This document shows, in pieces, positions 1-8,513 of a stretch of DNA of 64,000 nucleotides. Position 1 is the first letter of the stretch; every line of letters starts with the position of its first letter. The stretch lies in the NCBI GenBank assembly GCA_965227535.1, contig OZ245761.1, positions 2,852,001 through 2,916,000 of the forward strand, given 5' to 3'. The stretch is from SZUA-430 sp965227535. Its GTDB lineage: Bacteria > Pseudomonadota > Alphaproteobacteria > Micropepsales > Micropepsaceae. The position numbers and the translations under genes were made by a program. The notes beneath the pieces are model-generated. The model was not told the origin of the DNA. It ran no database searches and worked only from the letters and a program-made list of their open reading frames with translations.

Positions 1-991
1 CTTCGGTGGCCTCGGCCTCGATTACTCCTACGCCGCCGTCTACTGCGAGGCGCTGGGCCACATCAACTGCGGCGCGATCCCGATGGCGATCGCCGTGCAA
101 ACGGAAATGGCGACACCCGCCTTAGCGCGCTTCGGCACGGATGAAGTCCGCGCCGAATTCCTGGCCCCCTCGATCAGCGGCAAATACGTCGCCTGCCTCG
201 GCGTCTCCGAAGTCGGCGCCGGCTCCGATGTCGCCTCGATCAAAACGACCGCACGCAAGGACGGCAGCGACTACGTCATCAACGGCGGCAAAATGTGGAC
301 GACCAACGGCGCTCAAGCCGACTGGATGTGCCTGCTGGCCAACACCGGCGACGGCCCCAGCCACCGCAACAAGACGATGATCTGCGTGCCGATGAAGACC
401 AAGGGCGTCACCGTCGCCCGCACGCTGAAGAAACTCGGCATGTACGCCAGCGACACCGCGCAAATCCATTTCGACGACGTGCGCGTGCCGCAACGAAACC
501 GCATCGGCGAAGAAGGCCTGGGCTTCACCTACCAAATGGTCCAGTTCCAGGAAGAACGCATGTACGCCGCGCTCGGCGCACTCACCAGCCTGCAAAAGAC
601 GATCGACGAAACCATCGCCTACACGCGCGAGCGCAAAATCTTCGGCAAGTCGGTGCTGGACAACCAAGTCGTCCACTTCCGCCTGGCCGAATTGCAAACC
701 GAAGTCGAGGCCCTGCGCGCCCTCACCTGGCACGCCGTCGAACGCTACGTCGCCGGCGAAGACATGACGAAACTAGCGTCGATGGCCAAACTGAAGGCCG
801 CCCGCCTCAACCGCGAAGTCAACGACGCCTGCCTCCAATACTGGGGCGGCATGGGCTTCATGGCCGAAACCCCAGTAAGCCGCCGCTACCGCGACGGCCG
901 CTTAGCCTCCATCGGCGGCGGCGCCGACGAAGTCATGCTGCAAATCATAGCCAAACACATGGGCACCCTCCCCGGACGTGGCAACGCGTGA
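1..991 (+). CDS. Acyl-CoA dehydrogenase (5' end outside window)
   Basis: Flavin-dependent alpha,beta-dehydrogenation of an acyl-CoA. The reading frame is open from base 2, so the N-terminus is missing; 329 residues are visible of a usual 380-400. It shows the FAD/substrate loop GVSEVGAGSDVAS, the strand MWTTNGAQADW, the helix FQEERM that carries the catalytic Glu in isovaleryl-CoA-type enzymes, and the C-terminal IGGGADEVM. The residue matching Glu376 of the medium-chain enzyme is Gly, as in isovaleryl-CoA and long-chain types. Its TGA overlaps the GTG start of the carboxylase gene by 4 bases, so the two are translationally coupled. That pairing suggests leucine/isovalerate or acyclic terpene (citronellyl-CoA) degradation; which one cannot be decided here. 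Confidence 0.9.
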   Translation, partial: FGGLGLDYSYAAVYCEALGHINCGAIPMAIAVQTEMATPALARFGTDEVRAEFLAPSISGKYVACLGVSEVGAGSDVASIKTTARKDGSDYVINGGKMWTTNGAQADWMCLLANTGDGPSHRNKTMICVPMKTKGVTVARTLKKLGMYASDTAQIHFDDVRVPQRNRIGEEGLGFTYQMVQFQEERMYAALGALTSLQKTIDETIAYTRERKIFGKSVLDNQVVHFRLAELQTEVEALRALTWHAVERYVAGEDMTKLASMAKLKAARLNREVNDACLQYWGGMGFMAETPVSRRYRDGRLASIGGGADEVMLQIIAKHMGTLPGRGNA

Positions 992-2925
992 ACTACCGCC
1001 CCTTCAAATCCATCCTCATCGCCAACCGCGGCGAAATCGCAGCGCGCATCGTCAAAGAGGCGAAGGCGGCGGGCCTAAAAGCCATCGCCGTCTATTCCGA
1101 TGCGGATAAAGGCGCGCGACACGTCGAAGAAGCTGACGGCGCCGTCTACATCGGCCCGGCGCCCGCAGCGCAATCGTACCTAAGCATTACGAACATTCTC
1201 GCCGCCGCGAAGTCGACGAAAGCCGAAGCAATCCATCCCGGATACGGCTTCCTGTCGGAAAACCCCGACTTCGCCCAAGCCGTCATCGACGCCGGCCTTG
1301 TCTGGATCGGCCCGTCGCCATCGGCGATCCGCGCCATGGGCGACAAGGGCAACGCCAAACAGCTCGCAATCAAAGCGAACGTTCCCGTCATTCCCGGTTA
1401 CGACGGCGACGATCAATCCGACGCCAAACTCCTCGCCGAAGCCAAGAAGGTCGGCTGGCCCGTCCTCATCAAGGCCGCACTCGGCGGCGGCGGCCGCGGC
1501 CAACGCCGCGTCACGGACGAGAGCGCGTTCCTCGACGCCCTCACCTCCGCCCGTCGCGAAGCGCTCTCAGCTTTCGCCTCCGACCGCATGATCCTCGAAC
1601 GCGCATTGACAAGCGTTCGCCATATCGAAGTGCAAGTCTTCGGCGACGCGCAAGGCGACGTGATCCACCTGGGCGAACGCGACTGCTCCGTCCAGCGCCG
1701 CAATCAGAAAGTCATCGAGGAAGCCCCCGCGCCAGGCTTCAGCGAAGCGCTCCGCGCCCGCATGGGCGACGCCGCTGTGCGCTTGGCGGAGGCCGTGAAA
1801 TACACCAACGCCGGCACCGTGGAATTCCTGCTCGACGGCGAAGGCCAATTCTACTTCCTCGAGATGAACACGCGCATCCAGGTCGAACACCCAGTGACCG
1901 AGGAAGTCACCGGCCTCAACCTCATCGCCATGCAATTCGCCGTCGCGATGGGAGAACCGCTCGCCGCTAAACAAGGCGACGTCACAATCAAAGGCCACGC
2001 CATCGAAGCGCGCCTCTGCGCCGAAGACCCTGCCGACAATTTCGCACCGCAGTCCGGCCACATCGAAGACCTTCACGTCACGCGGATCGCCCGAACCGAC
2101 GGCGTCACCGCAGACGGCAATCCGGCATCCGGCCATTACGATTCGATGCTCGCGAAACTGATCGCTCATGGCGAAACGCGCGACGAGGCGCGGGAGAAAC
2201 TCATCGCCGCGCTCGAAGAAGCCGAAGTTGTAGGCCTCCGCTCGAACCGCAATTTCCTGATCGACGTCCTAAAACGCGATGCCTTCGTCAAAGGAGCCGT
2301 CGACATCGGCTGGCTCGAACGCGAACCCGCCTACGCGGAAAACAATCTCGAGCCGCCGCTCGGCGACATCGCCGCGCTGTGGCTGGCGTCGGAGAACGGC
2401 ACGGCCTGGCGCTCCACCGGCCCCAGCCGCGCCATCGTGATCCTGCGCGAACGCACACGCACGCGCCGCTTCGTGGTCGAGAACAACCGCATCGGCACGC
2501 TCCACATCGCCGAGACGACCCGCTCGACATCGAACAAAACCGTCCACCTGAAGATTGAGAATGAGGGCCGCCTCGACGACGCCTGGGTCTACCGAAACGA
2601 GACCCGTGTGCACGTCCACTACAACGGCCGCGACGCACTCTTCGAAGACATTACCTACGCCCCCGCCGAACCCAAAGGCGCAGGCGGCGCGAACGTCATC
2701 CGCGCCCCGATGGCCGGCCGCATCGTCAAAGTGCTGGCCGAACCCGGCCAAAAGGTCGCGAAGAACCAACTCCTCGTCATCCTCGAAGCGATGAAGATGG
2801 AACACGAGTTGCGCGCAGCGAAAGACGGCGTTGTCGACACCGTCACCGCAAAGACCGGCGATCAGGTCGCCATGCGCCAGACACTGGTGACACTAAAGAT
2901 CGCAGGTCCGAACGCCAACAAGTAG
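988..2925 (+). CDS. Biotin-dependent acyl-CoA carboxylase alpha subunit (biotin carboxylase + BCCP)
   Basis: ATP-dependent carboxylation of biotin, then transfer to an acyl-CoA by a partner beta subunit. The protein has 645 residues from a GTG start overlapping the upstream stop (GTGA). Domains: biotin carboxylase N-domain (FKSILIANRGEIAARI), ATP-grasp with the Gly-rich loop GGGGRGQR, the EMNTRIQVEHPVTE active-site block, a linker, and a C-terminal biotinyl domain with EAMKMEH (Lys about 603). The layout is that of methylcrotonyl-CoA or geranyl-CoA carboxylase alpha subunits. The beta subunit is not in the window and would be expected to the left. The Gly-rich loop has Arg-Gly-Gln where Lys-Gly-Met is more usual. 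Family assignment is firm; substrate is inferred. Confidence 0.9.
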   Translation: MNYRPFKSILIANRGEIAARIVKEAKAAGLKAIAVYSDADKGARHVEEADGAVYIGPAPAAQSYLSITNILAAAKSTKAEAIHPGYGFLSENPDFAQAVIDAGLVWIGPSPSAIRAMGDKGNAKQLAIKANVPVIPGYDGDDQSDAKLLAEAKKVGWPVLIKAALGGGGRGQRRVTDESAFLDALTSARREALSAFASDRMILERALTSVRHIEVQVFGDAQGDVIHLGERDCSVQRRNQKVIEEAPAPGFSEALRARMGDAAVRLAEAVKYTNAGTVEFLLDGEGQFYFLEMNTRIQVEHPVTEEVTGLNLIAMQFAVAMGEPLAAKQGDVTIKGHAIEARLCAEDPADNFAPQSGHIEDLHVTRIARTDGVTADGNPASGHYDSMLAKLIAHGETRDEAREKLIAALEEAEVVGLRSNRNFLIDVLKRDAFVKGAVDIGWLEREPAYAENNLEPPLGDIAALWLASENGTAWRSTGPSRAIVILRERTRTRRFVVENNRIGTLHIAETTRSTSNKTVHLKIENEGRLDDAWVYRNETRVHVHYNGRDALFEDITYAPAEPKGAGGANVIRAPMAGRIVKVLAEPGQKVAKNQLLVILEAMKMEHELRAAKDGVVDTVTAKTGDQVAMRQTLVTLKIAGPNANK

Positions 2926-3040
2926 GCGCTGGTCCTGGGGGCGCGGGCGTCCCGCCCGCTTTCCCAAAGTCTCCAAGCGCACGCGCCTTCAACGAGTCGC
3001 AAAAGAGCGGGCGGGACGCCCGCGCCCCCAGGACCAGCGC
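2926..3040. repeat. Paired inverted repeat, family A, copy 1 (35-bp perfect arms)
   Basis: Arms 2926-2960 and 3006-3040 are perfect reverse complements, separated by 45 unrelated bases. The core includes GGGGGCGCGGGCGTCCCGCC, itself partly palindromic. It begins directly after the carboxylase stop codon and fills most of the gap to the convergent P450 gene, so it could act as a bidirectional terminator. A second copy with another loop lies at 36481-36609. REP-like extragenic palindromes of this kind occur in many GC-rich bacteria. Confidence 0.9.
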
Positions 3041-3066
3041 TCTTCCTCAACCTCACCGCCCTACGA

Positions 3067-4377
3067 TCAAGCTATCTTGTACCGCACCGGCAGGCTCTTC
3101 AGCCCGCTGACGAAGTTCGCCAGCGTGTTCTTCGGCGTCCCATTGAGCTCGATCGACTGCAGCCGCGGCAGCAGCTCGTTGTAGAGCGCCTTGATCTCCA
3201 TGCGCGCCAAATGCATGCCCAGGCACAGATGAATGCCGTAACCGAACGCGACATGCTTCTGCACCGTGCGGTCGACCTTGAACTTGAACGGATCCTCGAA
3301 CGCCTCGTCGTCGCGATTGCCCGACCAATAGAACATGCAAAGGCCGTCGCCTTCCTTGATCGTCTTGTCGCGCAATTTGTAGTCCTGCACGGCGGTGCGC
3401 ATAAAATGCTTCACCGGCGTCACCCACCGGATCGATTCTTCAACGAAGTTCGAAACCAAACTCATATCGGCTTTGAGCTTCGCCATCTGCTCCGGATTCT
3501 TCATCAGCTGCAGCAACCCGCCCGCCACGGTCGAACTCGTGGTGTCGTGCCCCGCGGTCGCGACGATAATGTAATAGCTCATCGCCTCGCGGTCGCCGAT
3601 CGGCTGCCCGTCGATCATGCCGTTGGCGATGACGCTCGCCACGTCGTCCTTCGGATGCGCGCGCCGGTCGGCGGTGACCTTGCCGAAATACTCGAACAGC
3701 TTCATCGCCGTCTGCATCAGATCGACGGTGTTATCGCCCGACGCGCTGAACGCGCCCGTGTCGGCCTTATGCGAGGTCTCGGCGGCCACGTCCGGATCGC
3801 CCGGCCCGAAAATCTCCTGCGTCATCTTCAGCATGAACGCTTCGTCTTCCGGCGGCACGCCCAAGATCATCATGATGACGCGCAGCGGATACCAAAGCGC
3901 CACCTCCTTCACGAAGTCGCACTCGCCACCCAGCGCCGCCATCCGATCGACGTGATCCTTCGCGATCTGCGCGATGCGCGTCTCAAGCTTCTTGAGGTTC
4001 GGCGGCATGAACCAACTCTGCGTCAGCCCGCGCAACTTCATGTGCACCGGATCGTCGAGATCGACGAGCGTCCGGAACAAATGCGTATCGCCGGTCACCG
4101 ACTTCACCCACTCCTCGCCCTGGATCGGCGACAGATAGGTCCGCATGCGATTGACGAAAATCTGATGGTTCTTCTCAACCTCCAGAATGTCGGCATGCTT
4201 CGTCACCGACCAGAACGGCCGAAACCCATTCGGCTCCGTCCAATGCACCGGATCCTCGCGCCGCAACTTCGAATAGACGTCGTGAATGGCCTCGCTCTGA
4301 TAAAGCTCGGGGTTCACAATCTCATCGTCGATGCGGCCCAATCTGTAACCCGGAAACACGGTTGGCGCGGCACTCAT
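3067..4377 (-). CDS. Cytochrome P450
   Basis: Heme-thiolate monooxygenase of 436 residues, soluble bacterial type without membrane anchor. It shows the I-helix oxygen-activation motif AGHDTTSS, the K-helix ESIRW (ExxR), and the heme-binding loop FGYGIHLCLG with axial Cys about 385. The ATG at 4377 is preceded by a strong GGAGG, which makes it a better start than upstream alternatives. No ferredoxin or reductase gene is adjacent, so electron partners must come from elsewhere. The N-terminal region recalls terpene- and steroid-hydroxylating P450s (CYP108/CYP125 side of the family), but I cannot assign a subfamily. It is divergent from an acyl-CoA dehydrogenase, consistent with oxidising a side chain that is then beta-oxidised. 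Confidence 0.93.
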   Translation of the reverse strand: MSAAPTVFPGYRLGRIDDEIVNPELYQSEAIHDVYSKLRREDPVHWTEPNGFRPFWSVTKHADILEVEKNHQIFVNRMRTYLSPIQGEEWVKSVTGDTHLFRTLVDLDDPVHMKLRGLTQSWFMPPNLKKLETRIAQIAKDHVDRMAALGGECDFVKEVALWYPLRVIMMILGVPPEDEAFMLKMTQEIFGPGDPDVAAETSHKADTGAFSASGDNTVDLMQTAMKLFEYFGKVTADRRAHPKDDVASVIANGMIDGQPIGDREAMSYYIIVATAGHDTTSSTVAGGLLQLMKNPEQMAKLKADMSLVSNFVEESIRWVTPVKHFMRTAVQDYKLRDKTIKEGDGLCMFYWSGNRDDEAFEDPFKFKVDRTVQKHVAFGYGIHLCLGMHLARMEIKALYNELLPRLQSIELNGTPKNTLANFVSGLKSLPVRYKIA

Positions 4378-4462
4378 GGAAGTTCCTCCGATTTGTAATG
4401 GCGATTTCGCCAAGCTTGCGTCCACGAGCCACAAAACGCAACGACATCCACCCTCCCTCTCA

Positions 4463-4570
4463 TGTGTCATGGTCCGCGTAGGCGGACCACCCACGACTTC
4501 CTTCCTTTACGTTTTGAGGGGCGTGCACTGCACAAGACGTGGGTGGTCCGCCTACGCGGACCATGACACA
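4463..4570. repeat. Paired inverted repeat, family B (33-bp perfect arms)
   Basis: Arms 4463-4495 and 4538-4570 are perfect reverse complements around a 42-base loop. Each arm contains the short palindrome GGTCCGCGTAGGCGGACC. The element lies between the P450 gene and the divergent acyl-CoA dehydrogenase gene, 45 bases before the latter's ATG, so it occupies the shared promoter region rather than a gene end. No other copy is seen in this window. Confidence 0.88.
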
Positions 4571-4614
4571 GTGGAGAGAAGCGAAAACGCTGAAACGCCG
4601 ACCGGAAACGCCAA

Positions 4615-5799
4615 ATGACCAAGAACCTTCAAACGCTCGACTTCGATAGCTCGCGCCCCTCCTCACCTTTCTACAACGAGAGCCACCACGCCTGGCGCCG
4701 TGAGCTGCGCAAATTCGTCGACCGCGAAATGATGCCCTTCGCCGACGAATGGGACGAAGCAGGCGCGATCCCGCTTGAGCTCTACAAGAAGGCCTCCGAC
4801 TTCGGCCTCCTGCGCATGGGCTATCCGGAAGAATACGGCGGCATCAAAGAAGGCCTCGACCGCTTCCACTCCATCGTGACGTCTGAGGAACTGTCGCGTC
4901 TCGGCGCAGGCGGCGTCACCGCAAGCCTGATGGTGCACGGCATCGGCCTGCCGCCCATCCTCGCCATCGGCGACGCCGCGATGAAGCAGCGCATCGCGCC
5001 GCCCGTCCTCGCCGGCGACAAACGCATATGCCTCGGCATCACCGAACCGTCCGGCGGCTCCGACGTCGCCCAGCTGAAAACGCGCGCCGTCCGCGAAGGC
5101 GACGAGTACGTCGTCAACGGCTCAAAAATGTTCATCACCGGCGGCATGCGCGCCGACTACATCACGACCGCGGTGCGCACCGGCGGCCCGGGCATGGGCG
5201 GCATCTCGCTCCTCTTGATCGACGCAAACGCCCCCGGCGTCTCGCGCACGAACCTAAAGAAGCAAGGCTGGTGGGCCTCCGACACCGCCGCGATCTATTT
5301 CCAAGACGTGCGCGTGCCCGCCGCCAACCTCATCGGCGGCGAGAACCAGGGCTTCATCGGCATCATGCTGAACTTCAACGGCGAGCGTCTCGGCATGGCC
5401 GCCGGCGCCAACGCCTACGCGCGCGTTTGTTTGGAAGAAGCGGTGAAGTGGGCCCGCGAACGCATGACCTTCGGCAAACGCCTCGCCGACCACCAAGTCA
5501 TCCGCCACAAGATCGCGGACATGGTCCGCCAGATCAACGCCACGCAATCCTATCTGGAGATGTGCGCCTGGCGCGTCCAGAACGGTGAAACCCCCGCAGC
5601 CGACCTCGCCCTCCTCAAAGTGCAAGCGACGCTCACCATGGAGTACTGCGCGCGCGAGGCGATGCAGATCCTCGGCGGCAACGGCTACATGCGCGGCAGC
5701 CGCGTCGAGCGCATCTACCGCGAAGTCCGCGTCAACGCCATCGGCGGCGGCTCCGAAGAAATCATGCGCGACCTCGCCGCCCGCCAGATGGGCCTATGA
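4615..5799 (+). CDS. Acyl-CoA dehydrogenase
   Basis: Complete acyl-CoA dehydrogenase of 394 residues. It has the N-terminal all-alpha domain, the GITEPSGGSDVAQLKT flavin/substrate loop, MFITGGMRADYI, the helix NFNGERLGM that supplies the presumed catalytic Glu, RERMTFGKRL, and the C-terminal QILGGNGYMRGSRVE and IGGGSEEIM. The usual position of Glu376 is Gly, as in the isovaleryl-CoA/long-chain subgroup. It is divergent from the P450, and a DUF4345 membrane protein follows 62 bases downstream. No strong Shine-Dalgarno is visible before the ATG. The substrate is not predictable; a branched or cyclic acyl-CoA made by the P450 is an inference from context. Confidence 0.92.
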   Translation: MTKNLQTLDFDSSRPSSPFYNESHHAWRRELRKFVDREMMPFADEWDEAGAIPLELYKKASDFGLLRMGYPEEYGGIKEGLDRFHSIVTSEELSRLGAGGVTASLMVHGIGLPPILAIGDAAMKQRIAPPVLAGDKRICLGITEPSGGSDVAQLKTRAVREGDEYVVNGSKMFITGGMRADYITTAVRTGGPGMGGISLLLIDANAPGVSRTNLKKQGWWASDTAAIYFQDVRVPAANLIGGENQGFIGIMLNFNGERLGMAAGANAYARVCLEEAVKWARERMTFGKRLADHQVIRHKIADMVRQINATQSYLEMCAWRVQNGETPAADLALLKVQATLTMEYCAREAMQILGGNGYMRGSRVERIYREVRVNAIGGGSEEIMRDLAARQMGL

Positions 5800-5861
5800 G
5801 GGTTGTGAGAGGAATGAACTCCTGACACTCTGCGCAACCCCTCGCCGCTTCGGAGCCTGAC

Positions 5862-6218
5862 ATGCACGTTTCAACATTTCTGGCCTTCACGCTCTTCGCC
5901 GCGATGGGCGGCGTCATGCTGTGGAAGCCGGAGTATCTGACCCGCCTCACCGGCGTGGAACTGTCGACCGTCGAGTCCCGCAACGAAGCACGCGCCGTCT
6001 ATGGCGGCTTCGGCGTCGCGATGGCGCTCGCGATGTTCATCGCCATGGTCTACTCGCCCTTGAGCGGCGGTATCCTGCTGACCTCGGGCCTCGCCCTCAT
6101 CGGCATGGCCGCGGGCCGCGGCTACTCGGCCTGGCTGGAGATGCCCACGAACAGCCTCATCTGGGTCTTCCTCGGCATCGAAGCATTGCTCGGCCTCATG
6201 CTCTTCTTCCGCGTCTGA
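5862..6218 (+). CDS. DUF4345-type small integral membrane protein
   Basis: A 118-residue hydrophobic protein with about four membrane segments: residues 2-22, 47-66, 70-88 and 98-117. The motif RNEARAVYGGFGVAMA between helices 1 and 2 is the hallmark I associate with the DUF4345 family, whose function is unknown. The size fits the family. It follows the acyl-CoA dehydrogenase in the same direction and a probable intrinsic terminator follows, so the two may be co-transcribed. Family call moderate; no function assigned. Confidence 0.75.
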   Translation: MHVSTFLAFTLFAAMGGVMLWKPEYLTRLTGVELSTVESRNEARAVYGGFGVAMALAMFIAMVYSPLSGGILLTSGLALIGMAAGRGYSAWLEMPTNSLIWVFLGIEALLGLMLFFRV

Positions 6219-6244
6219 CGCGAAGGTCTCGCCGCGGCAAGGTT

Positions 6245-6285
6245 GGCGGCGCCGACACCGTGCTGGTGTGCGCCGCCGCACTTTT
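6245..6285 (+). terminator. Rho-independent terminator after the DUF4345 gene
   Basis: Stem GGCGGCGC (6245-6252) pairs with GCGCCGCC (6270-6277), with an inner ACACC/GGTGT extension, and is followed by TTTT at 6282-6285. It begins 26 bases after the stop codon of the membrane protein gene. Confidence 0.65.
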
Positions 6286-6433
6286 CGATCACGCCGTCCC
6301 GATAATGGTGCGCCAAGCCGTGGTTCCGCACGCTGTCCCCGAGTCCGAACCGTAATTCCAACCGCTGTTGCAGCAGCGACACGGCATTCTAGCGCACAAG
6401 CTGTGTCGCACCGGTTTTATCGCTTCTAGTGTG

Positions 6434-6448
6434 TTGAACGCCGTTCAA
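6434..6448. promoter_or_regulatory. 15-bp palindromic operator upstream of the TetR gene
   Basis: TTGAACG-C-CGTTCAA is a perfect inverted repeat with one central base, 61 bases before the TetR start codon. The same 15 bases recur at 12696-12710, upstream of an alpha/beta hydrolase gene. TetR-family repressors commonly bind such sites and regulate themselves, so this is a likely operator of the adjacent TetR; that link is inference. Confidence 0.6.
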
Positions 6449-6508
6449 ACATGAGCGATGAAAATAAGACGACAGTGATTCGTCGTTTTTCATCCGGGGG
6501 GATGCGCC

Positions 6509-7126
6509 TTGTCTCACGCAGAGATTCCGACCGAACGCCGCCGCGAAGAGCGCCGCGAAACCGCCCACGCCAACAAGCGCGCCGAGATTCTGGCCGCCGC
6601 TCGCCGCGTGCTCGGCCGCGACGGGCCCAAGGGCCTGACCATCCGCGCCGTAGCGTCAGAGGCCGGCTACGTCCCCGGCGCCGTGTATTTCTACTTCCAC
6701 TCCAAGGCCGCGATCCTCTCCGAACTCGCCGTCAGCGAACTCTCCGGCCTGACGAAGCATCTGCGCTCAACCACCGCGCGCGACGCCGCCGACCGCGCGT
6801 CGCAAGCCGCCGAAGTCTTCGCGACCGCCCACACGATCTTTGAACAAGATTCAGAAAATCGATTGAGCCCCGGCTCCGAACGCGCCCTACTGGGCCGCCT
6901 GATCGCCCTATTCCAAACAGTGGGCGAACCCCTGAAGCTCGAACACCTGCCGCCCGACCAAGCACAAGCGCGCGCCTTAGGGCTTTCGTCGGCCGCCATC
7001 GGCCTGGCAACGCTCGCCCGCATGGGCAAGCTGGACAAACTCGGCGTCACCTCCGCCAGCGCCCTCCGCGAAATCGCCCACTGCCTGAAAACGGCCCCGG
7101 AACGCGACGAAGCGACGGGGACTTAA
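6509..7126 (+). CDS. TetR/AcrR family transcriptional regulator
   Basis: DNA-binding repressor of 205 residues. The N-terminal helix-turn-helix domain (about residues 20-66) reads KRAEILAAARRVLGRDG, then LTIRAVASEAGYVPGAVYFY and FHSKAAILSEL, the classic TetR pattern; the C-terminal ligand domain is not recognisable by motif. The start is taken as TTG at 6509, with a run of G bases at 6496-6501 as ribosome site; an ATG at 6502 is out of frame. An operator-like palindrome lies upstream. Targets are not shown by sequence, but its location in an acyl-CoA catabolism block suggests an acyl-CoA or lipid ligand. Confidence 0.88.
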   Translation: MSHAEIPTERRREERRETAHANKRAEILAAARRVLGRDGPKGLTIRAVASEAGYVPGAVYFYFHSKAAILSELAVSELSGLTKHLRSTTARDAADRASQAAEVFATAHTIFEQDSENRLSPGSERALLGRLIALFQTVGEPLKLEHLPPDQAQARALGLSSAAIGLATLARMGKLDKLGVTSASALREIAHCLKTAPERDEATGT

Positions 7127-7134
7127 AGAAGAAC

Positions 7135-7305
7135 TGTCATCCCGGAAGTTAGGTGAGCGCGTTGCGCAGCAACGCTCTTGCGAACCTTACTGTCCGGGAC
7201 CCAGGGACATAGCACCAACGTTTGCGCGGCGACCCTAGGTCCCGGACAGTAAGACGCGTGACCCAACTGCTTCGCAGTTGGACGCGTCTAACTTCCGGGA
7301 TGACA
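7135..7305. repeat. Nested inverted repeat, family C (18-bp outer and 16-bp inner arms)
   Basis: Outer arms 7135-7152 and 7288-7305 (core TCCCGGAAGTTAG) and inner arms 7186-7201 and 7238-7253 (core TGTCCGGGACC) are perfect reverse complements. Each flank also holds a local hairpin: GCGTTGC/GCAACGC at 7159-7175 and CCAACTGC/GCAGTTGG at 7263-7281. It nearly fills the gap between the convergent TetR and thiolase genes and could fold into a branched cruciform or RNA. Confidence 0.88.
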
Positions 7306-7313
7306 GCTCTGGT

Positions 7314-8513
7314 TTAAACCCGCTCGAACACCGCAGCGACACCCTGCCCGCCGCCGACGCACATCGTCTCGAGCCCGTAGCGAACCTTCCGCCGCTTCAT
7401 CTCATGCATCAGCGTGGCGAGAATACGCACGCCCGTCGCACCAATCGGATGCCCAAGCGAAATTCCTGACCCGTTGACGTTCAGCTTATCGCGATCATCC
7501 CACCCCCAACGCTTCAGCACACCCAGAACCTGCGCCGCGAACGCCTCGTTCAACTCGACAAGATCGATGTCCTTCCACGTAAGCTTCAACCGCGCAAACA
7601 ACTTCTCAACCGCGGGAACCGGCCCAAGCCCCATCGTCGCCGGATGACACCCAGCCGCCGCCCACCCGACAAGCATGCCCATAGGTTCAAGCCCAAGCGA
7701 GGCAAGCTTATCTTCGGCGACGATCAAACAAGCCGCCGCCGCATCATTCTGCTGGCTCGAATTTGCTGCCGTCACCACACCGCCCTTGATGATCGGCTTC
7801 AGCCCCGCGAGCGCCTCAACGGTCGTGTCGGCGCGGAAACCCTCATCGCGCGCAACCATCACCGGATCGCCCTTCTTCTGCGGCACAGGCACGGCAACGA
7901 CCTCATCGGCAAACTTGCCCTCGGCCCAAGCACGCGCCGCGCGACGATGGCTCTCGACCGCAAACGCGTCCGACGCCTCGCGCGTAATCTGACACTCACG
8001 CGCCACATTCTCCGCCGTCTCGATCATTCCGGAAATCACACCGAACCGATCGACAGGCTGCGACCGCTCACGCCCACGCTCCAACCGGTCGTACATCGTC
8101 ACGTTCCCGGCACGCGCGCCGGAACGCATCGACGTTGTGTAATATTCGATATTGCTCATGCTCTCGACGCCGCCCGCGATCACCACATCGGCGGCACCCG
8201 TCTCCACCATCATCGCCGCCGTCACGATCGCTTGAAGCCCGCCGCCGCAACGCCGGTCGATCTGCAACCCCGGCACCTCAATCGGCAAATCGGCCGCCAA
8301 CGCCGCCCACCGCCCGATGCAAGGCGCTTCGCTGTTCGCATAGCTTTGCGCAAACACCACGTCGTCAATGCGCGACGGATCAATCCCGCTGCGCGATACG
8401 ACCGCGCGAACCACGTGCGCCGCCAGCGTCTCCGCCGGAACGTCCTTCAGACCACCCAAATACTTCGCGACCGGCGTACGAACCGGCGCCACGATCGCAG
8501 CGCGACGAACCAT
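7314..8513 (-). CDS. Thiolase family protein (acetyl-CoA acyltransferase)
   Basis: Thiolytic cleavage or condensation of acyl-CoAs; 399 residues, the normal thiolase length. It carries the nucleophile Cys in QIDRRCGGGLQA, the His in GHPIGATGVRIL, and the C-terminal acid/base Cys in MCVGGGQGVAA. The nucleophile loop is CGGG where most thiolases read CxSG. The ATG at 8513 is chosen because it forms TGATG with the stop of the upstream CoA transferase gene, so the pair is translationally coupled. A role with AMACR in degrading alpha-methyl-branched chains is inferred. Confidence 0.92.
   Translation of the reverse strand: MVRRAAIVAPVRTPVAKYLGGLKDVPAETLAAHVVRAVVSRSGIDPSRIDDVVFAQSYANSEAPCIGRWAALAADLPIEVPGLQIDRRCGGGLQAIVTAAMMVETGAADVVIAGGVESMSNIEYYTTSMRSGARAGNVTMYDRLERGRERSQPVDRFGVISGMIETAENVARECQITREASDAFAVESHRRAARAWAEGKFADEVVAVPVPQKKGDPVMVARDEGFRADTTVEALAGLKPIIKGGVVTAANSSQQNDAAAACLIVAEDKLASLGLEPMGMLVGWAAAGCHPATMGLGPVPAVEKLFARLKLTWKDIDLVELNEAFAAQVLGVLKRWGWDDRDKLNVNGSGISLGHPIGATGVRILATLMHEMKRRKVRYGLETMCVGGGQGVAAVFERV

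Noticed and set aside
2862..3056. Small leftward frame encoding a peptide with GRDARAP
   Set aside because: It is a translation of the family A palindrome; such peptides appear wherever this repeat occurs.
3211..4398. 395-codon frame opposite the P450 gene
   Set aside because: Antisense shadow; the P450 has all diagnostic motifs and a good ribosome site.
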